From positions 1,856,501-1,920,500 of the forward strand of contig NZ_CP071839.1 in the NCBI RefSeq assembly GCF_017526105.1: 64,000 nucleotides of DNA, read 5' to 3'. Numbering within the stretch: the first letter of the stretch is position 1; every line of letters starts with the position of its first letter. A model generated the notes under the pieces. The model was not told the origin of the DNA and ran no database searches. It was given only the letters and a program-made list of their open reading frames with translations. A program made the translations under genes and the position numbers. Shown in pieces: positions 56,307 to 63,702 of the stretch. This stretch comes from Streptomyces cyanogenus (lineage in GTDB: Bacteria; Actinomycetota; Actinomycetes; Streptomycetales; Streptomycetaceae).

Positions 56307-57032
56307 ATGACGACCTGGTACGAGGGGCCGCTGGCCGCCTTCGACACGGAGACGACGGGCGTGGACGTCGAGACCGACCGGATCGTGTCGGCCGCCGTCG
56401 TCGTCCAGGACGCGCCGGGGACCCGGCCCCGGGTCACCCGTTGGCTGGTGAACCCGGGTGTGCCGGTGCCGGAGGCGGCGACGGCGGTGCACGGGCTGAC
56501 GGAGGAGCACCTGCAGCACAACGGGCGCTGGCCGGCCCCGGTGATGTACGAGATAGCCGAGCAGCTGGCCGAGCACGCGGCGCTGGGCCGGCCGCTGGTG
56601 GTGATGAACGCGCCGTTCGATCTGACGCTGCTGGACCGGGAGTTGCGCCGGCACCGGGCGTCGGCGCTGGACCGCTGGTTCGAGTCGGCGCCGCTCAGGG
56701 TGCTGGACCCGCGGGTGCTGGACAAGCATCTGGACCGGTACCGCAAGGGCCGGCGCACGCTGACCGATCTGTGCGAGCACTACGGGGTGACGCTGGCGGA
56801 CGCGCATGACGCGGCGGCGGACGCGCTGGCGGCGCTGGATGTCGTACGGGCGGTGGGCCGCCGTTTCGCGGCCCGGCTGGAGCGGCTGTCCCCCGCCGAG
56901 CTGCACGCGCTGCAGGCGAACTGGCACGCGGCGCAGGCCCGGGGCCTGCAGGCGTGGTTCGCGCGCAGCGGGTCGGAGGAGATCGTGAGCACGGAGTGGC
57001 CCCTCAGGCCGGAGCTGCCGGCGGCCGCGTGA
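56307..57032 (+). CDS. DnaQ-type DEDDh 3'-5' exonuclease
   Basis: The 241-aa protein has all DEDDh residues: D13 and E15 in FDTETTG, D105 in NAPFD, H167 and D172 in HDAAADA. After the nuclease domain (1-180) comes a helical tail with ELHALQANWHAAQARGLQ. It resembles stand-alone proofreading-like exonucleases of actinobacteria rather than a polymerase subunit. ATG at 56307 after GAGGAG. It is divergent from the DUF4365 pair. Confidence 0.92.
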   Translation: MTTWYEGPLAAFDTETTGVDVETDRIVSAAVVVQDAPGTRPRVTRWLVNPGVPVPEAATAVHGLTEEHLQHNGRWPAPVMYEIAEQLAEHAALGRPLVVMNAPFDLTLLDRELRRHRASALDRWFESAPLRVLDPRVLDKHLDRYRKGRRTLTDLCEHYGVTLADAHDAAADALAALDVVRAVGRRFAARLERLSPAELHALQANWHAAQARGLQAWFARSGSEEIVSTEWPLRPELPAAA

Positions 57033-57048
57033 GGCCGGTGGCATGAAG

Positions 57049-57078
57049 AAGGCCGGTCCGCTGCGGCGGACCGGCCTT
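57049..57078. terminator. 13-bp hairpin between exonuclease gene and tRNA-Val
   Basis: AAGGCCGGTCCGC and its exact complement enclose TGCG and are followed by TTTC on the plus strand; on the minus strand it lies just past the tRNA 3' end. It can serve both. Confidence 0.8.
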
Positions 57079-57084
57079 TCCCGG

Positions 57085-57156
57085 TGGGCGATACTGGGTT
57101 CGAACCAGTGACCTCTTCGGTGTGAACGAAGCGCTCTCCCACTGAGCTAATCGCCC
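57085..57156 (-). tRNA. tRNA-Val (CAC)
   Basis: The 72-nt cloverleaf has acceptor GGGCGAT/ATCGCCC with discriminator A, D-arm AGCTCAGTGGGAGAGC, anticodon stem CTTCG/CGAAG with loop TTCACAC (anticodon CAC, reading GUG), and T-arm CTGGTTCGAACCCAG. CCA is not encoded. An identical copy lies at 59858-59929. Confidence 0.95.
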
Positions 57157-57195
57157 GGGAACGCACTGAACAATACAGGTCCCTGCGGGGTTCCT

Positions 57196-57642
57196 TCAAA
57201 CCGCTTCCAGCCGGCGCAGCAGTCCGCGCCGGCCCGCCCGCATCATCAGGCGGTGGTTGAGGCGGAAGAGCGGCCGCCCGGGTACGGCGAGCCGCCTGAG
57301 CAGGGGCTTGCACACGCGCACGTCCTGGTCGTACCGGGCGAGTGTGCCGGGGCCGCCGGCGGCGACCGTCCAGCGGGCCCAGCCGTCGAGGTCGCCGGAC
57401 AGGGTGACCTCGAGAACGCCGGCGGCCGGGTCCCGGCGGGTCTCCCGCACGGTGGAGGTGAGGCTGTACGGCAGCGCGGACCGGATCGTGATCACGCCGG
57501 TGCCGTCGTCCCGGCGGGTCACCGCCCGTACCTGCGGCCACCAGCGGGGGTAGTCCTCGGCCCGCTCCAGCGCCGCGTAGACGTCGGCGGGCGGGGCGGG
57601 CAGGGGCCACAGGCTGCGGAAGCGGTAGTGGTTCCAGTCCAT
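57196..57642 (-). CDS. SRPBCC (START/polyketide-cyclase-like) protein
   Basis: The 148-aa protein begins MDWNHYRFRSLWPLPAPPADVYAAL and contains the AEDYPRWWPQVRAV motif typical of SRPBCC ligand-binding folds. The end is basic (MRAGRRGLLRRL). Members bind hydrophobic ligands or act as cyclases/aromatases; the ligand is unknown. Start ATG at 57642; an 18-bp palindrome lies 33 nt upstream and may be its operator. It lies 39 nt from the tRNA-Val gene. Confidence 0.85.
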   Translation of the reverse strand: MDWNHYRFRSLWPLPAPPADVYAALERAEDYPRWWPQVRAVTRRDDGTGVITIRSALPYSLTSTVRETRRDPAAGVLEVTLSGDLDGWARWTVAAGGPGTLARYDQDVRVCKPLLRRLAVPGRPLFRLNHRLMMRAGRRGLLRRLEAV

Positions 57643-57674
57643 GGGACGAGTGTGGCGCGAACGGGTGCATAAAT

Positions 57675-57692
57675 CTGAGTACGCGTACTCAG
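57675..57692. promoter_or_regulatory. 18-bp perfect palindrome CTGAGTACGCGTACTCAG
   Basis: This perfect dyad lies 33 nt upstream of the SRPBCC start codon, the usual place for a repressor or activator site. The binding protein was not identified and no regulator gene lies beside it. The sequence does not look like a terminator (short, no following U-run). Confidence 0.5.
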
Positions 57693-58129
57693 GCGCCGGG
57701 CCGTGGCCGGCGCCACGCTGGGAGCGCGAGCGCCGCCGCCCGTGCGACGGCGCTCCCCCAGCCCCGGTCAGGCCGGCATCCTGTCGCCGAGCAGGGCCAG
57801 GTTCTATCGCCTCGCTGCCGGCGACCAGCGTGGCTCGGTTCGGCGCACAGTTCGTTGAGGCCGCGGACCGCGGAGAGGTGGGAGACGGACACGGCCGGCT
57901 TGTCGGCGACGGCGAACGTGCCGGTGTCGAGGTCGTACGGCCCGTTGCCCTGGACGAAGCCGTTGGCACTCAGTCAGCCGGGCCGCTCCAGTCCGTGCCG
58001 AAGCCGATGGACAGGGTGGTCCTGGGCGACGGCCTTCGGGTCGGTGACGTGGCCGGCCCTGACGCGGCCCCAGGCCGTCGGTCCAGCACTCCGTCAGGTC
58101 GGCCTTGTCGGAAGTGGAGGTCGTACAGG
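57693..58129 (-). other. Non-coding, decayed sequence of unassigned origin
   Basis: No intact frame has coding character. Fragments such as TLSIGFGTDWSG and NGPYDLDTGTFAVADKPAVS read well on the minus strand but in different frames with stops between them, suggesting one or more broken genes. I could not assign them to a family. Confidence 0.4.
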
Positions 58130-58410
58130 TCCATGACGGCGAAGTAGCGCCGAGCTGTTTGCCGTCGACCTCGCCGACCTTCGTGCCGCCCTCACGGACG
58201 TGAATTCCTCGCTTGTCGTATTTCCGAAGGAAAGTGACGGCGTTTTGGAAAACGTCCGGGGATTTCCGCCGACGGCCTGCGTCTGCAACTTCTCCCCAGA
58301 AGGACTGCTACGTCTGGAAGTCCATCATGACGTTGGTCTTCGGATACTTCTCCTGGAAGAGCGCGATGGACTGGTTGATCTCCGAGTAACGGATCGTCAC
58401 CGGCCCGTTC
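58130..58410 (-). pseudogene. Remnant of a sugar ABC transporter solute-binding protein
   Basis: The minus strand reads IRYSEINQSIALFQEKYPKT then NVMMDFQT, typical of the mature N-terminus of carbohydrate-binding lipoproteins. It is cut by TAG (58308-58310) where the family usually has TAC (Tyr). After a +1 shift near 58295 it continues EKLQTQAVGGNP, and after a lost C near 58258-58261 it continues DVFQNAVTFLRKYDKRGI and KVGEVDGKQLG. There is no signal peptide, no C-terminal half and no permease genes. Confidence 0.8.
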
Positions 58411-58482
58411 CGCGATTTTCTTGCCCGCCGCCCCGGCCGTTGCCCCTGGCGGTAGGGCGTGACCGACAGGCCGGACGGCGGG

Positions 58483-59532
58483 TCAACCCGGCAGCGACGC
58501 CAGCCAGTCGAGCAGGATCCGATTCGTCTCCTCCGGGCGTTCCTGCTGGACGAAGTGCCCGCAACCGTCCAGGACGTGCGAGCCGCGCAGGCCCGGCAGG
58601 GTGTCCGGAAAGGCCTTGACGGCGTCGGCCAGCCAGGCGAGGGAGGCGTCGCGCGCACCCCCGACGAACAGCGACGGCTGCGTGATCGGGGCACCCGCGT
58701 ACCCGGCCAGATCCGCCCAGTCCCGGTCCATGTTCCGGTACCGGTTCAGGGCTCCCGTCATCCCGGTCCGCTCGAACTCCCCGGCGTAGGCGTCGAGGTC
58801 GCGCTCCCCCAGCCAGGACGGCAGGACACCGGCGGGGAAACGTTCACGCAGCGTGCCGCCGACGCCGACGAAGTGCGGGTCGGGGGCGCCCGGCGCGGGC
58901 ATGGTGTCTGCGGACAGGGCCGCGTAGAAGCCGGCGAGCCAGCCGCGCACGTCCGGTTCGATCTCGGACTCCGCCCGGCCCGGCTGCTGGAAGTACGAGA
59001 CGTAGAACTCCCCACCGGAGCCCTCCCCGGCCATCGCCGCGAAGACCTCGCTGGGCCGCGGGCCCCCGGGCGGGGTGTACGGCACGCTCAGCAGCGCCAC
59101 CGCCCGGAACACGTCCGGCCTGCTCAGGGCGGAGACGGCGGCGATGCTCGCGCCCCAGTCGTGCCCGACGACCACCGCGGAACGCTCGCCCAGCGCCTCC
59201 ACCACGGCGACGTTGTCCGCGACCAGGTCGAGCATCCGGTACCCCGCCACGGACGCCGGTTTCGACGACCTGCCGTAGCCCCGCACGTCGATCGCCACCA
59301 CGCGGTGACCGGCGGCCGCCAGCACCGGCATCTGGTACCGCCAGGCGTACCAGGACTCCGGGAACCCGTGCAGAAGCAGCACGAGGGGGCCGTGGCCCTG
59401 CTGAACGACGTGGGTTCGGCCGGCTGGGGTGGGGAGGAGGTGGTGGGTGGGGTCAAGGTCGTCGGAGGTGGCGGGGGTGGCGCGGTCGGCGGTGAGGCCG
59501 TGGGCGGGGTTCGGGGTGGCGGGGGGTGGCAT
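58483..59532 (-). CDS. Alpha/beta hydrolase, epoxide hydrolase-like
   Basis: The 349-aa protein has the oxyanion HGFPESW motif, the nucleophile elbow GHDWG (Asp nucleophile, as in epoxide hydrolases and haloalkane dehalogenases) and the catalytic His in GCGHFVQQE. The cap domain has Tyr residues (FYVSYFQQPG) as in epoxide hydrolases. ATG at 59532 with GGGAGA upstream. It lies between the pseudogene and the second tRNA-Val; no clear pathway context. Confidence 0.9.
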   Translation of the reverse strand: MPPPATPNPAHGLTADRATPATSDDLDPTHHLLPTPAGRTHVVQQGHGPLVLLLHGFPESWYAWRYQMPVLAAAGHRVVAIDVRGYGRSSKPASVAGYRMLDLVADNVAVVEALGERSAVVVGHDWGASIAAVSALSRPDVFRAVALLSVPYTPPGGPRPSEVFAAMAGEGSGGEFYVSYFQQPGRAESEIEPDVRGWLAGFYAALSADTMPAPGAPDPHFVGVGGTLRERFPAGVLPSWLGERDLDAYAGEFERTGMTGALNRYRNMDRDWADLAGYAGAPITQPSLFVGGARDASLAWLADAVKAFPDTLPGLRGSHVLDGCGHFVQQERPEETNRILLDWLASLPG

Positions 59533-59857
59533 GGGTTTTCTCCCGGGGGCTCCTGGGGTGGGCGGGCAGGGGCTGGGCGCACAGGCCGGGGAACGATGGT
59601 CGGCGAGGGGGTCCGGCGGCACCAGGGTTCTTGCCGGTTCGGCAAAAGGGAGGGGTCCGGGTGAGAGGGGCGCGCGGCTTGATGGCGGCTTTGCCTCGTC
59701 CGTCACCGGAGGGGTGCGGAAGGCCTGGTGGCCGGCCTCGTCTCATCCGCCCCGGAAGGCGCGTGGCCTGGTGGCCGGCCTTGTTTCGTCCGTCACCGGA
59801 AGGGCGCGCAGACGACGACGGCCCACCTGCTCGTCGCAGGTGGGCCGTCGGTCCGGG
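59533..59857. other. 325-nt intergenic region with degenerate repeat
   Basis: No gene is supported. Around 59690-59810 a block of about 43-45 bp recurs roughly three times, seen as GGCCTGGTGGCCGGCCT at 59722 and 59765 and CGTCACCGGA at 59701 and 59791. The tRNA terminator follows at 59816-59850. Confidence 0.6.
59816..59850 (-). terminator. 15-bp hairpin after tRNA-Val copy 2
   Basis: CGACGGCCCACCTGC and its exact complement enclose TCGTC, 7 nt from the tRNA 3' end on the minus strand. Confidence 0.75.
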
Positions 59858-59929
59858 TGGGCGATACTGGGTTCGAACCAGTGACCTCTTCGGTGTGAAC
59901 GAAGCGCTCTCCCACTGAGCTAATCGCCC
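59858..59929 (-). tRNA. tRNA-Val (CAC), second identical copy
   Basis: The 72 nt are identical to the copy at 57085-57156, including anticodon loop TTCACAC and discriminator A. The flanking sequences and terminators differ, so the duplication is confined to the gene. Confidence 0.95.
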
Positions 59930-60013
59930 GGGCGCAGGAAGAACATTACCCCATGTCAGGGGGTGCCTCCGACCGAGGCCGGGCGGCAGCCGCCAGCGGC
60001 CCCGCCTGCCGCG

Positions 60014-60478
60014 TCACTGATCCTTGATCTTCCAGGGCATGACGAAGCCGAACTTCCACAGGTAGATCCCGGCGAGCACTCCCATGATCACCAGCCCGAC
60101 GACGGTCAGGGTGATGTTGCGGCGGCGCACCTTGGGGTCGAGGGCCCGCTGGGCCGCCTCGGTGACCTTGCGTTTGGTCCAGCGGAGCACCAGCTGGGCC
60201 CAGACGAACTCGGTCGCCCAGATCGCCATGCCGCCGAAGATCACCACCCAGCCCGGTCCGGGCAGGGGCAGCATGACGATGCCCGCGCCGACCACCGCGA
60301 GGCCGACCACGAAGACCCCGACCTGCCAGCTGAGGTGCAGGATCCGGCGGGACTTGATGAATTCCGGCGCCCGTGAGCCCAGCCCGCGCTCGGTCTCCTG
60401 GCCGGCCCCGGGCCGGTCCGTCCTCGCCTTGTCAGCTGCCACGGCGACCTCGCCCGGTTCGTCACTCCCCGTATTCAT
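60014..60478 (-). CDS. PGPGW-motif membrane protein (TIGR02611-like)
   Basis: The 154-aa protein has a hydrophilic N-terminus (1-45), a hydrophobic hairpin containing PLPGPGWVVIFGG (about residues 72-84) and a C-terminal helix (LTVVGLVIMGVLAGIYLW). This matches the family of actinobacterial membrane proteins named for the PGPGW motif. Function unknown. It is divergent from ssgB. ATG at 60478. Confidence 0.87.
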   Translation of the reverse strand: MNTGSDEPGEVAVAADKARTDRPGAGQETERGLGSRAPEFIKSRRILHLSWQVGVFVVGLAVVGAGIVMLPLPGPGWVVIFGGMAIWATEFVWAQLVLRWTKRKVTEAAQRALDPKVRRRNITLTVVGLVIMGVLAGIYLWKFGFVMPWKIKDQ

Positions 60479-60570
60479 ACAGACAAACCCTACCGGAGCG
60501 AATCCAGTCACCGGAATGGCGGCAGGTCTGGTACGAGTTCTCGGCCGGAAGAGGTACCTAAAGACACGCA

Positions 60571-60608
60571 AAACCCTCAGAGGGGTTTACAACGGCACCG
60601 TAGGTGGC
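60571..60608 (+). promoter_or_regulatory. Inverted repeat and possible promoter upstream of ssgB
   Basis: AAACCCTC and GAGGGGTTT (60571-60588) form an inverted repeat with one bulge. GTTT at 60585-60588 is 14 nt before GGTGGC; ssgB is known in S. coelicolor to be driven by stress sigma factor SigH, whose -35 is GTTT-like, but the -10 match here is poor. No exact BldD box was seen in the 191-nt gap. Confidence 0.35.
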
Positions 60609-60669
60609 ATGTCGATTTCGCCGACGTGCGAATCCCCGAGCGCACACTGAGCGAAAGGCCCTGGCGCTT

Positions 60670-61083
60670 ATGAACACCACGGTCAGCTGCGAGCTGCACC
60701 TGCGCCTCGTTGTGTCGAGCGAGTCCTCCCTGCCTGTGCCCGCAGGCCTGCGGTACGACACGGCCGACCCCTACGCCGTGCACGCCACCTTCCACACCGG
60801 AGCCGAGGAGACCGTCGAGTGGGTGTTCGCCCGCGACCTCCTCGCCGAGGGGCTTCACCGGCCCACCGGCACCGGCGACGTCCGCGTCTGGCCATCCCGC
60901 AGTCATGGTCAGGGCGTCGTGTGCATCGCCCTCAGCTCCCCGGAGGGGGAGGCGCTGCTCGAGGCCCCGGCGCGGGCCCTGGAGTCCTTCCTGAAGCGAA
61001 CCGACGCCGCCGTGCCGCCCGGCACGGAACACCGGCACTTCGACCTGGATCAGGAGCTCTCGCACATCCTGGCGGAGAGCTAG
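60670..61083 (+). CDS. ssgB: SsgB, SsgA-like sporulation cell-division protein
   Basis: SsgB (137 aa) recruits FtsZ to future septum sites during sporulation. The start MNTTVSCELHLRLVVSSESS, WVFARDLLAEGL and the DQELSHIL end are the highly conserved SsgB sequence, of the same length as in S. coelicolor. The ATG at 60670 is used; GAAAGG lies 11 nt upstream. The gene is monocistronic with a strong terminator. BldD, encoded at 7 kb, represses ssgB in studied species. Confidence 0.96.
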   Translation: MNTTVSCELHLRLVVSSESSLPVPAGLRYDTADPYAVHATFHTGAEETVEWVFARDLLAEGLHRPTGTGDVRVWPSRSHGQGVVCIALSSPEGEALLEAPARALESFLKRTDAAVPPGTEHRHFDLDQELSHILAES

Positions 61084-61525
61084 GTCGCGGCCCCACGAAG
61101 CAGCCCGGCGCCGTCCACTCGGGGAGACGGCTCGGGCCAAGACAACCGCCTGCGGCACAGGCCGACGCCGTCACCGTGAGTGCTCACGGTGACGGCGTCG
61201 GGCTGTTCGCGCCCGGCTGCGGTGAGTGACCGGGCGAGCGACGGCCGTGAACCCGGGGCGGGCGCGGCCCGCCGGGCGGTCGGGGGCGTGCACGCCCACC
61301 CGGGGTCGTTGCCTGGGTGGCTGGTGGGGCGTGGGGCCGTCCGCCCTGGCGCGTCGGCGGGCCGGCATGGTGGGCTGTGGTCGCAGGGACGGGAACCGTC
61401 GGCGGGTCGGTGGCGTTCTCCCGGCAAGCGAGGTCGGTAGCGGCGGGTGCGGTGGTCGCGGTTGTCGCTACCATCGGCCAGCATCGGCGGGCGCCCGCCC
61501 GACCCCTCAGGCCAGGGAGCGAACT
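61084..61525. other. 442-nt intergenic region between ssgB and the CGNR gene
   Basis: It contains the ssgB terminator (61163-61200). The remaining 325 nt are very G-rich with short GGC/GCC repeats and no gene-like frame. A promoter for the CGNR gene must lie here; TACCAT near 61470 is a possible -10. Confidence 0.5.
61163..61200 (+). terminator. Perfect 18-bp hairpin after ssgB
   Basis: CGACGCCGTCACCGTGAG (61163-61180) and its exact complement (61183-61200) are separated by two bases. Confidence 0.8.
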
Positions 61526-62086
61526 GTGCTGATCACCCACGACACCCGGTGCGCCCTCGACACCGTGGTGGATCTGGTGAACACCGCGCCGGAGGACGAC
61601 GCGGCGGCGGACGGACTGCCCGATGTCCCGGCTCTCACGGATTTCGTGCGAAGCCACAAGATGAGCGACGTGGGCGTGCTGTCGGAGTTCGACCTCTCGG
61701 CCGTGCGCAGGGTCCGGGGCCGGTTCGCGGCGATCTTCGCGGCCCCGGACGCCCGGTCCGCCGCCACGATGATCAACGAACTGGTCGCCGCGGCGGGGAC
61801 CACCCCCCGCCTGACGGACCACGACGGCTACGACTGGCATGTGCACTACTTCGCACCGGGCGCCTCCGTGGCCGACCACCTCGCCGCCGACTGCGGGATG
61901 GCGCTCGCCTTCTTCGTGGTGGCCGGTGAGCAGGAACGGCTGCGGCGCTGCGAGGCCCCGGACTGCCGGCGGGCCTTCGTGGATCTGTCCCGCAACCGCT
62001 CGCGCCGCTACTGCGACAGCCGCACCTGCGGGAACCGGCTGCACGTCGCCGCGTACCGGGCCCGGCGCAAGGAGGCGGCGGGCTGA
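61526..62086 (+). CDS. ABATE-domain / CGNR zinc-finger protein, putative transcription regulator
   Basis: The 186-aa protein has an N-terminal ABATE-like domain (1-130; DLVNTAPED near the start) and a C-terminal CGNR zinc finger with C142, C147, C163 and C168 (CEAPDC ... YCDSRTCGNR) followed by a basic helix AAYRARRKE. Such proteins are thought to be stress-linked DNA-binding regulators. GTG at 61526 after AGGGAG. Confidence 0.88.
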   Translation: MLITHDTRCALDTVVDLVNTAPEDDAAADGLPDVPALTDFVRSHKMSDVGVLSEFDLSAVRRVRGRFAAIFAAPDARSAATMINELVAAAGTTPRLTDHDGYDWHVHYFAPGASVADHLAADCGMALAFFVVAGEQERLRRCEAPDCRRAFVDLSRNRSRRYCDSRTCGNRLHVAAYRARRKEAAG

Positions 62087-62155
62087 GGCGTACGGCGCTC
62101 GCCCCGTGCGGCAGTCCACGCTTCTCGTCTGGTGCGACGGCGCTCGACCGGTGCG

Positions 62156-62190
62156 ACGTCGGTCCCGGCGGGTGGCGCCGGGACCGACGT
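62156..62190. terminator. Perfect 15-bp hairpin between convergent genes
   Basis: ACGTCGGTCCCGGCG and its exact complement enclose GGTGG. It lies between the CGNR gene and the small membrane-protein gene and can stop both. Confidence 0.75.
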
Positions 62191-62197
62191 GTACGGC

Positions 62198-62350
62198 TCA
62201 CAGCCACAGCAGGTCGTGCAGCGCAGCCATGAGGAGCAGACACCCGATCACCGCTAGGAAGATCATCAGCGGTGGCTGGGAAAGGGCGAAGAGGCACCCG
62301 CGCGGCTCGTCCTTCGGCGGCGCGGCCTCGCTCTGTGACGTGTCCAGCAT
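62198..62350 (-). CDS. 50-aa single-pass membrane microprotein
   Basis: This is a short frame that size cut-offs would miss. It reads MLDTSQSEAAPPKDEPRG, then CLFALSQ, then a hydrophobic helix (PLMIFLAVIGCLLLMAAL) and ends HDLLWL. A strong terminator lies 8 nt beyond the stop, which supports real expression. An in-frame ATG five codons upstream (MICGEM) is an alternative start. Two cysteines (C19, C37) are present. Function unknown. Confidence 0.6.
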   Translation of the reverse strand: MLDTSQSEAAPPKDEPRGCLFALSQPPLMIFLAVIGCLLLMAALHDLLWL

Positions 62351-62505
62351 CTCGCCGCAGATCATGACGCACCCGACGCCCCGCCCGCGATCAAGGCACA
62401 GGGATCTTGCGGTAGTTCGCCGAATACCGTGAGGTCTCGTTCGGATGGTGAACGATTCCGGACGTCCACGGACCCACTGTGTCGTTTCAGCCAGTCATGT
62501 GACTG

Positions 62506-62955
62506 TCATATGCCGTGCTTCTTGAGGATGGCCTCGATGTCGCTGAAGTCCTCGGCCGGCTCGGATCCGGCCCGGGACGAGGTCGTCCGCGGGGCGGCGC
62601 GGTCCGTCGCGGGGCGGACCTTCCCGCCCAGGGACGGCGCCGGGGCAGCGGGCGCCACCGCGTCCCGCCCGGCCGCCTCGGCCCTGCCACCGGCGCCTGC
62701 GCGCCGGCGTTCCACGGCGCGCGTGCCGGCGAACAGGAGCCAGGCCGCGGCCAGCACCCCGAAACCCGCCCAGGCGGTGGGGCTCAGGGCGGTGTCGGCG
62801 AGCCATCCGACGACTCCGGTCATGACCAGTCCGACCGGCACCAGCGAGTAGGCCGCGAGGCGGGCCGCCGCCAGGAAACGCCTGCGATAGGCCGTCACCA
62901 CCGCGATACCCAGGCCCGCCGCGGACACGGCGGAGCACACTGTCTCGGCAATCAT
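62506..62955 (-). CDS. Conserved small membrane protein with conserved C-terminal tag
   Basis: The 149-aa protein has about three transmembrane helices in the first 80 residues, an Ala/Gly/Arg/Pro-rich linker, and a short acidic-to-basic end EDFSDIEAILKKHGI that looks like a docking motif. Streptomyces homologues are sometimes labelled cellulose synthase without support. ATG at 62955 with AGGAGG upstream. Function unknown. Confidence 0.75.
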   Translation of the reverse strand: MIAETVCSAVSAAGLGIAVVTAYRRRFLAAARLAAYSLVPVGLVMTGVVGWLADTALSPTAWAGFGVLAAAWLLFAGTRAVERRRAGAGGRAEAAGRDAVAPAAPAPSLGGKVRPATDRAAPRTTSSRAGSEPAEDFSDIEAILKKHGI

Positions 62956-63147
62956 CCGGTCCTCCTGGCGGCGGGCTCGTCTCGTCGCTTCCATCGTGCA
63001 CCGCCGCAACCCCGCGATGCCATGCTCCAGCCCGACATCAGGGACATCTCCGGGTCGCCTCGGGGCCTTCTCCACCCGGCCCCGAGGCCTGCGACCCCCG
63101 AGATCCCGATTGGGTCCGCCCGCGTCCGGCCTGGAAGACTGGTGGGC

Positions 63148-63681
63148 ATGAGCGACACCTCCTCCGCACGCACCGATGCCCTCGTCCTCGACGTCTGGTG
63201 CGAACTGCAGTGCCCCGACTGCCGCACCGCCCTGGACGACGTCCGCGCCCTGCGCGCCCGCTACGGCGACCGGCTCGACCTGCGGCTGCGGCACTTCCCG
63301 CTGGAGAAGCACAAGCACGCCTTCGCCGCCGCGCAGGCCGCCGAGGAGGCGCTGGAGCAGGGCAAGGGCTGGCCGTACGTGGAGGCCGTGCTGGAGCGGG
63401 TCGAGGAGCTGGACCGGGACGGCGAGTCCTTCCTGGTCAGCGTGGCCCGCGAACTGGGCCTCGACGCCGAGGAGTTCGACACCGCGCTGATCGACGGCCG
63501 GCACATCCTGATCGTGGACGCCGACCAGGCCGAGGGCAAGGCGATCGGGGTGACCGGCACCCCGACGTACGTCATCGGCGGCGAACGCCTCGACGGCGGC
63601 AAGAGCCAGGAGGGGCTGCGCGCACGCATCGAGGAGATCGCGGACCGGCTGCTGGCCGGCCGGGACGGCCAGGAGGCCTGA
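63148..63681 (+). CDS. DsbA-family thioredoxin-fold oxidoreductase (FrnE-like)
   Basis: The 177-aa protein has active-site C22-P-D-C25 (LQCPDCRTAL), an inserted helical domain and the cis-Pro loop GVTGTPTYVIGG. There is no signal peptide or transmembrane helix, so it is probably cytoplasmic like FrnE-type disulfide isomerases. ATG at 63148. It is convergent with the GNAT gene. Confidence 0.9.
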   Translation: MSDTSSARTDALVLDVWCELQCPDCRTALDDVRALRARYGDRLDLRLRHFPLEKHKHAFAAAQAAEEALEQGKGWPYVEAVLERVEELDRDGESFLVSVARELGLDAEEFDTALIDGRHILIVDADQAEGKAIGVTGTPTYVIGGERLDGGKSQEGLRARIEEIADRLLAGRDGQEA

Positions 63682-63702
63682 GGGCGCACCCGGCCGGTCT
63701 GC

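Noticed and set aside
57085..59929. tRNA-flanked integrative element with att sites
   Set aside because: The repeats are whole functional tRNAs and no integrase, excisionase or plasmid-type gene lies between them.
62506..62955. Cellulose synthase
   Set aside because: The name circulates for homologues, but 149 residues with three helices and no glycosyltransferase motif cannot be one.
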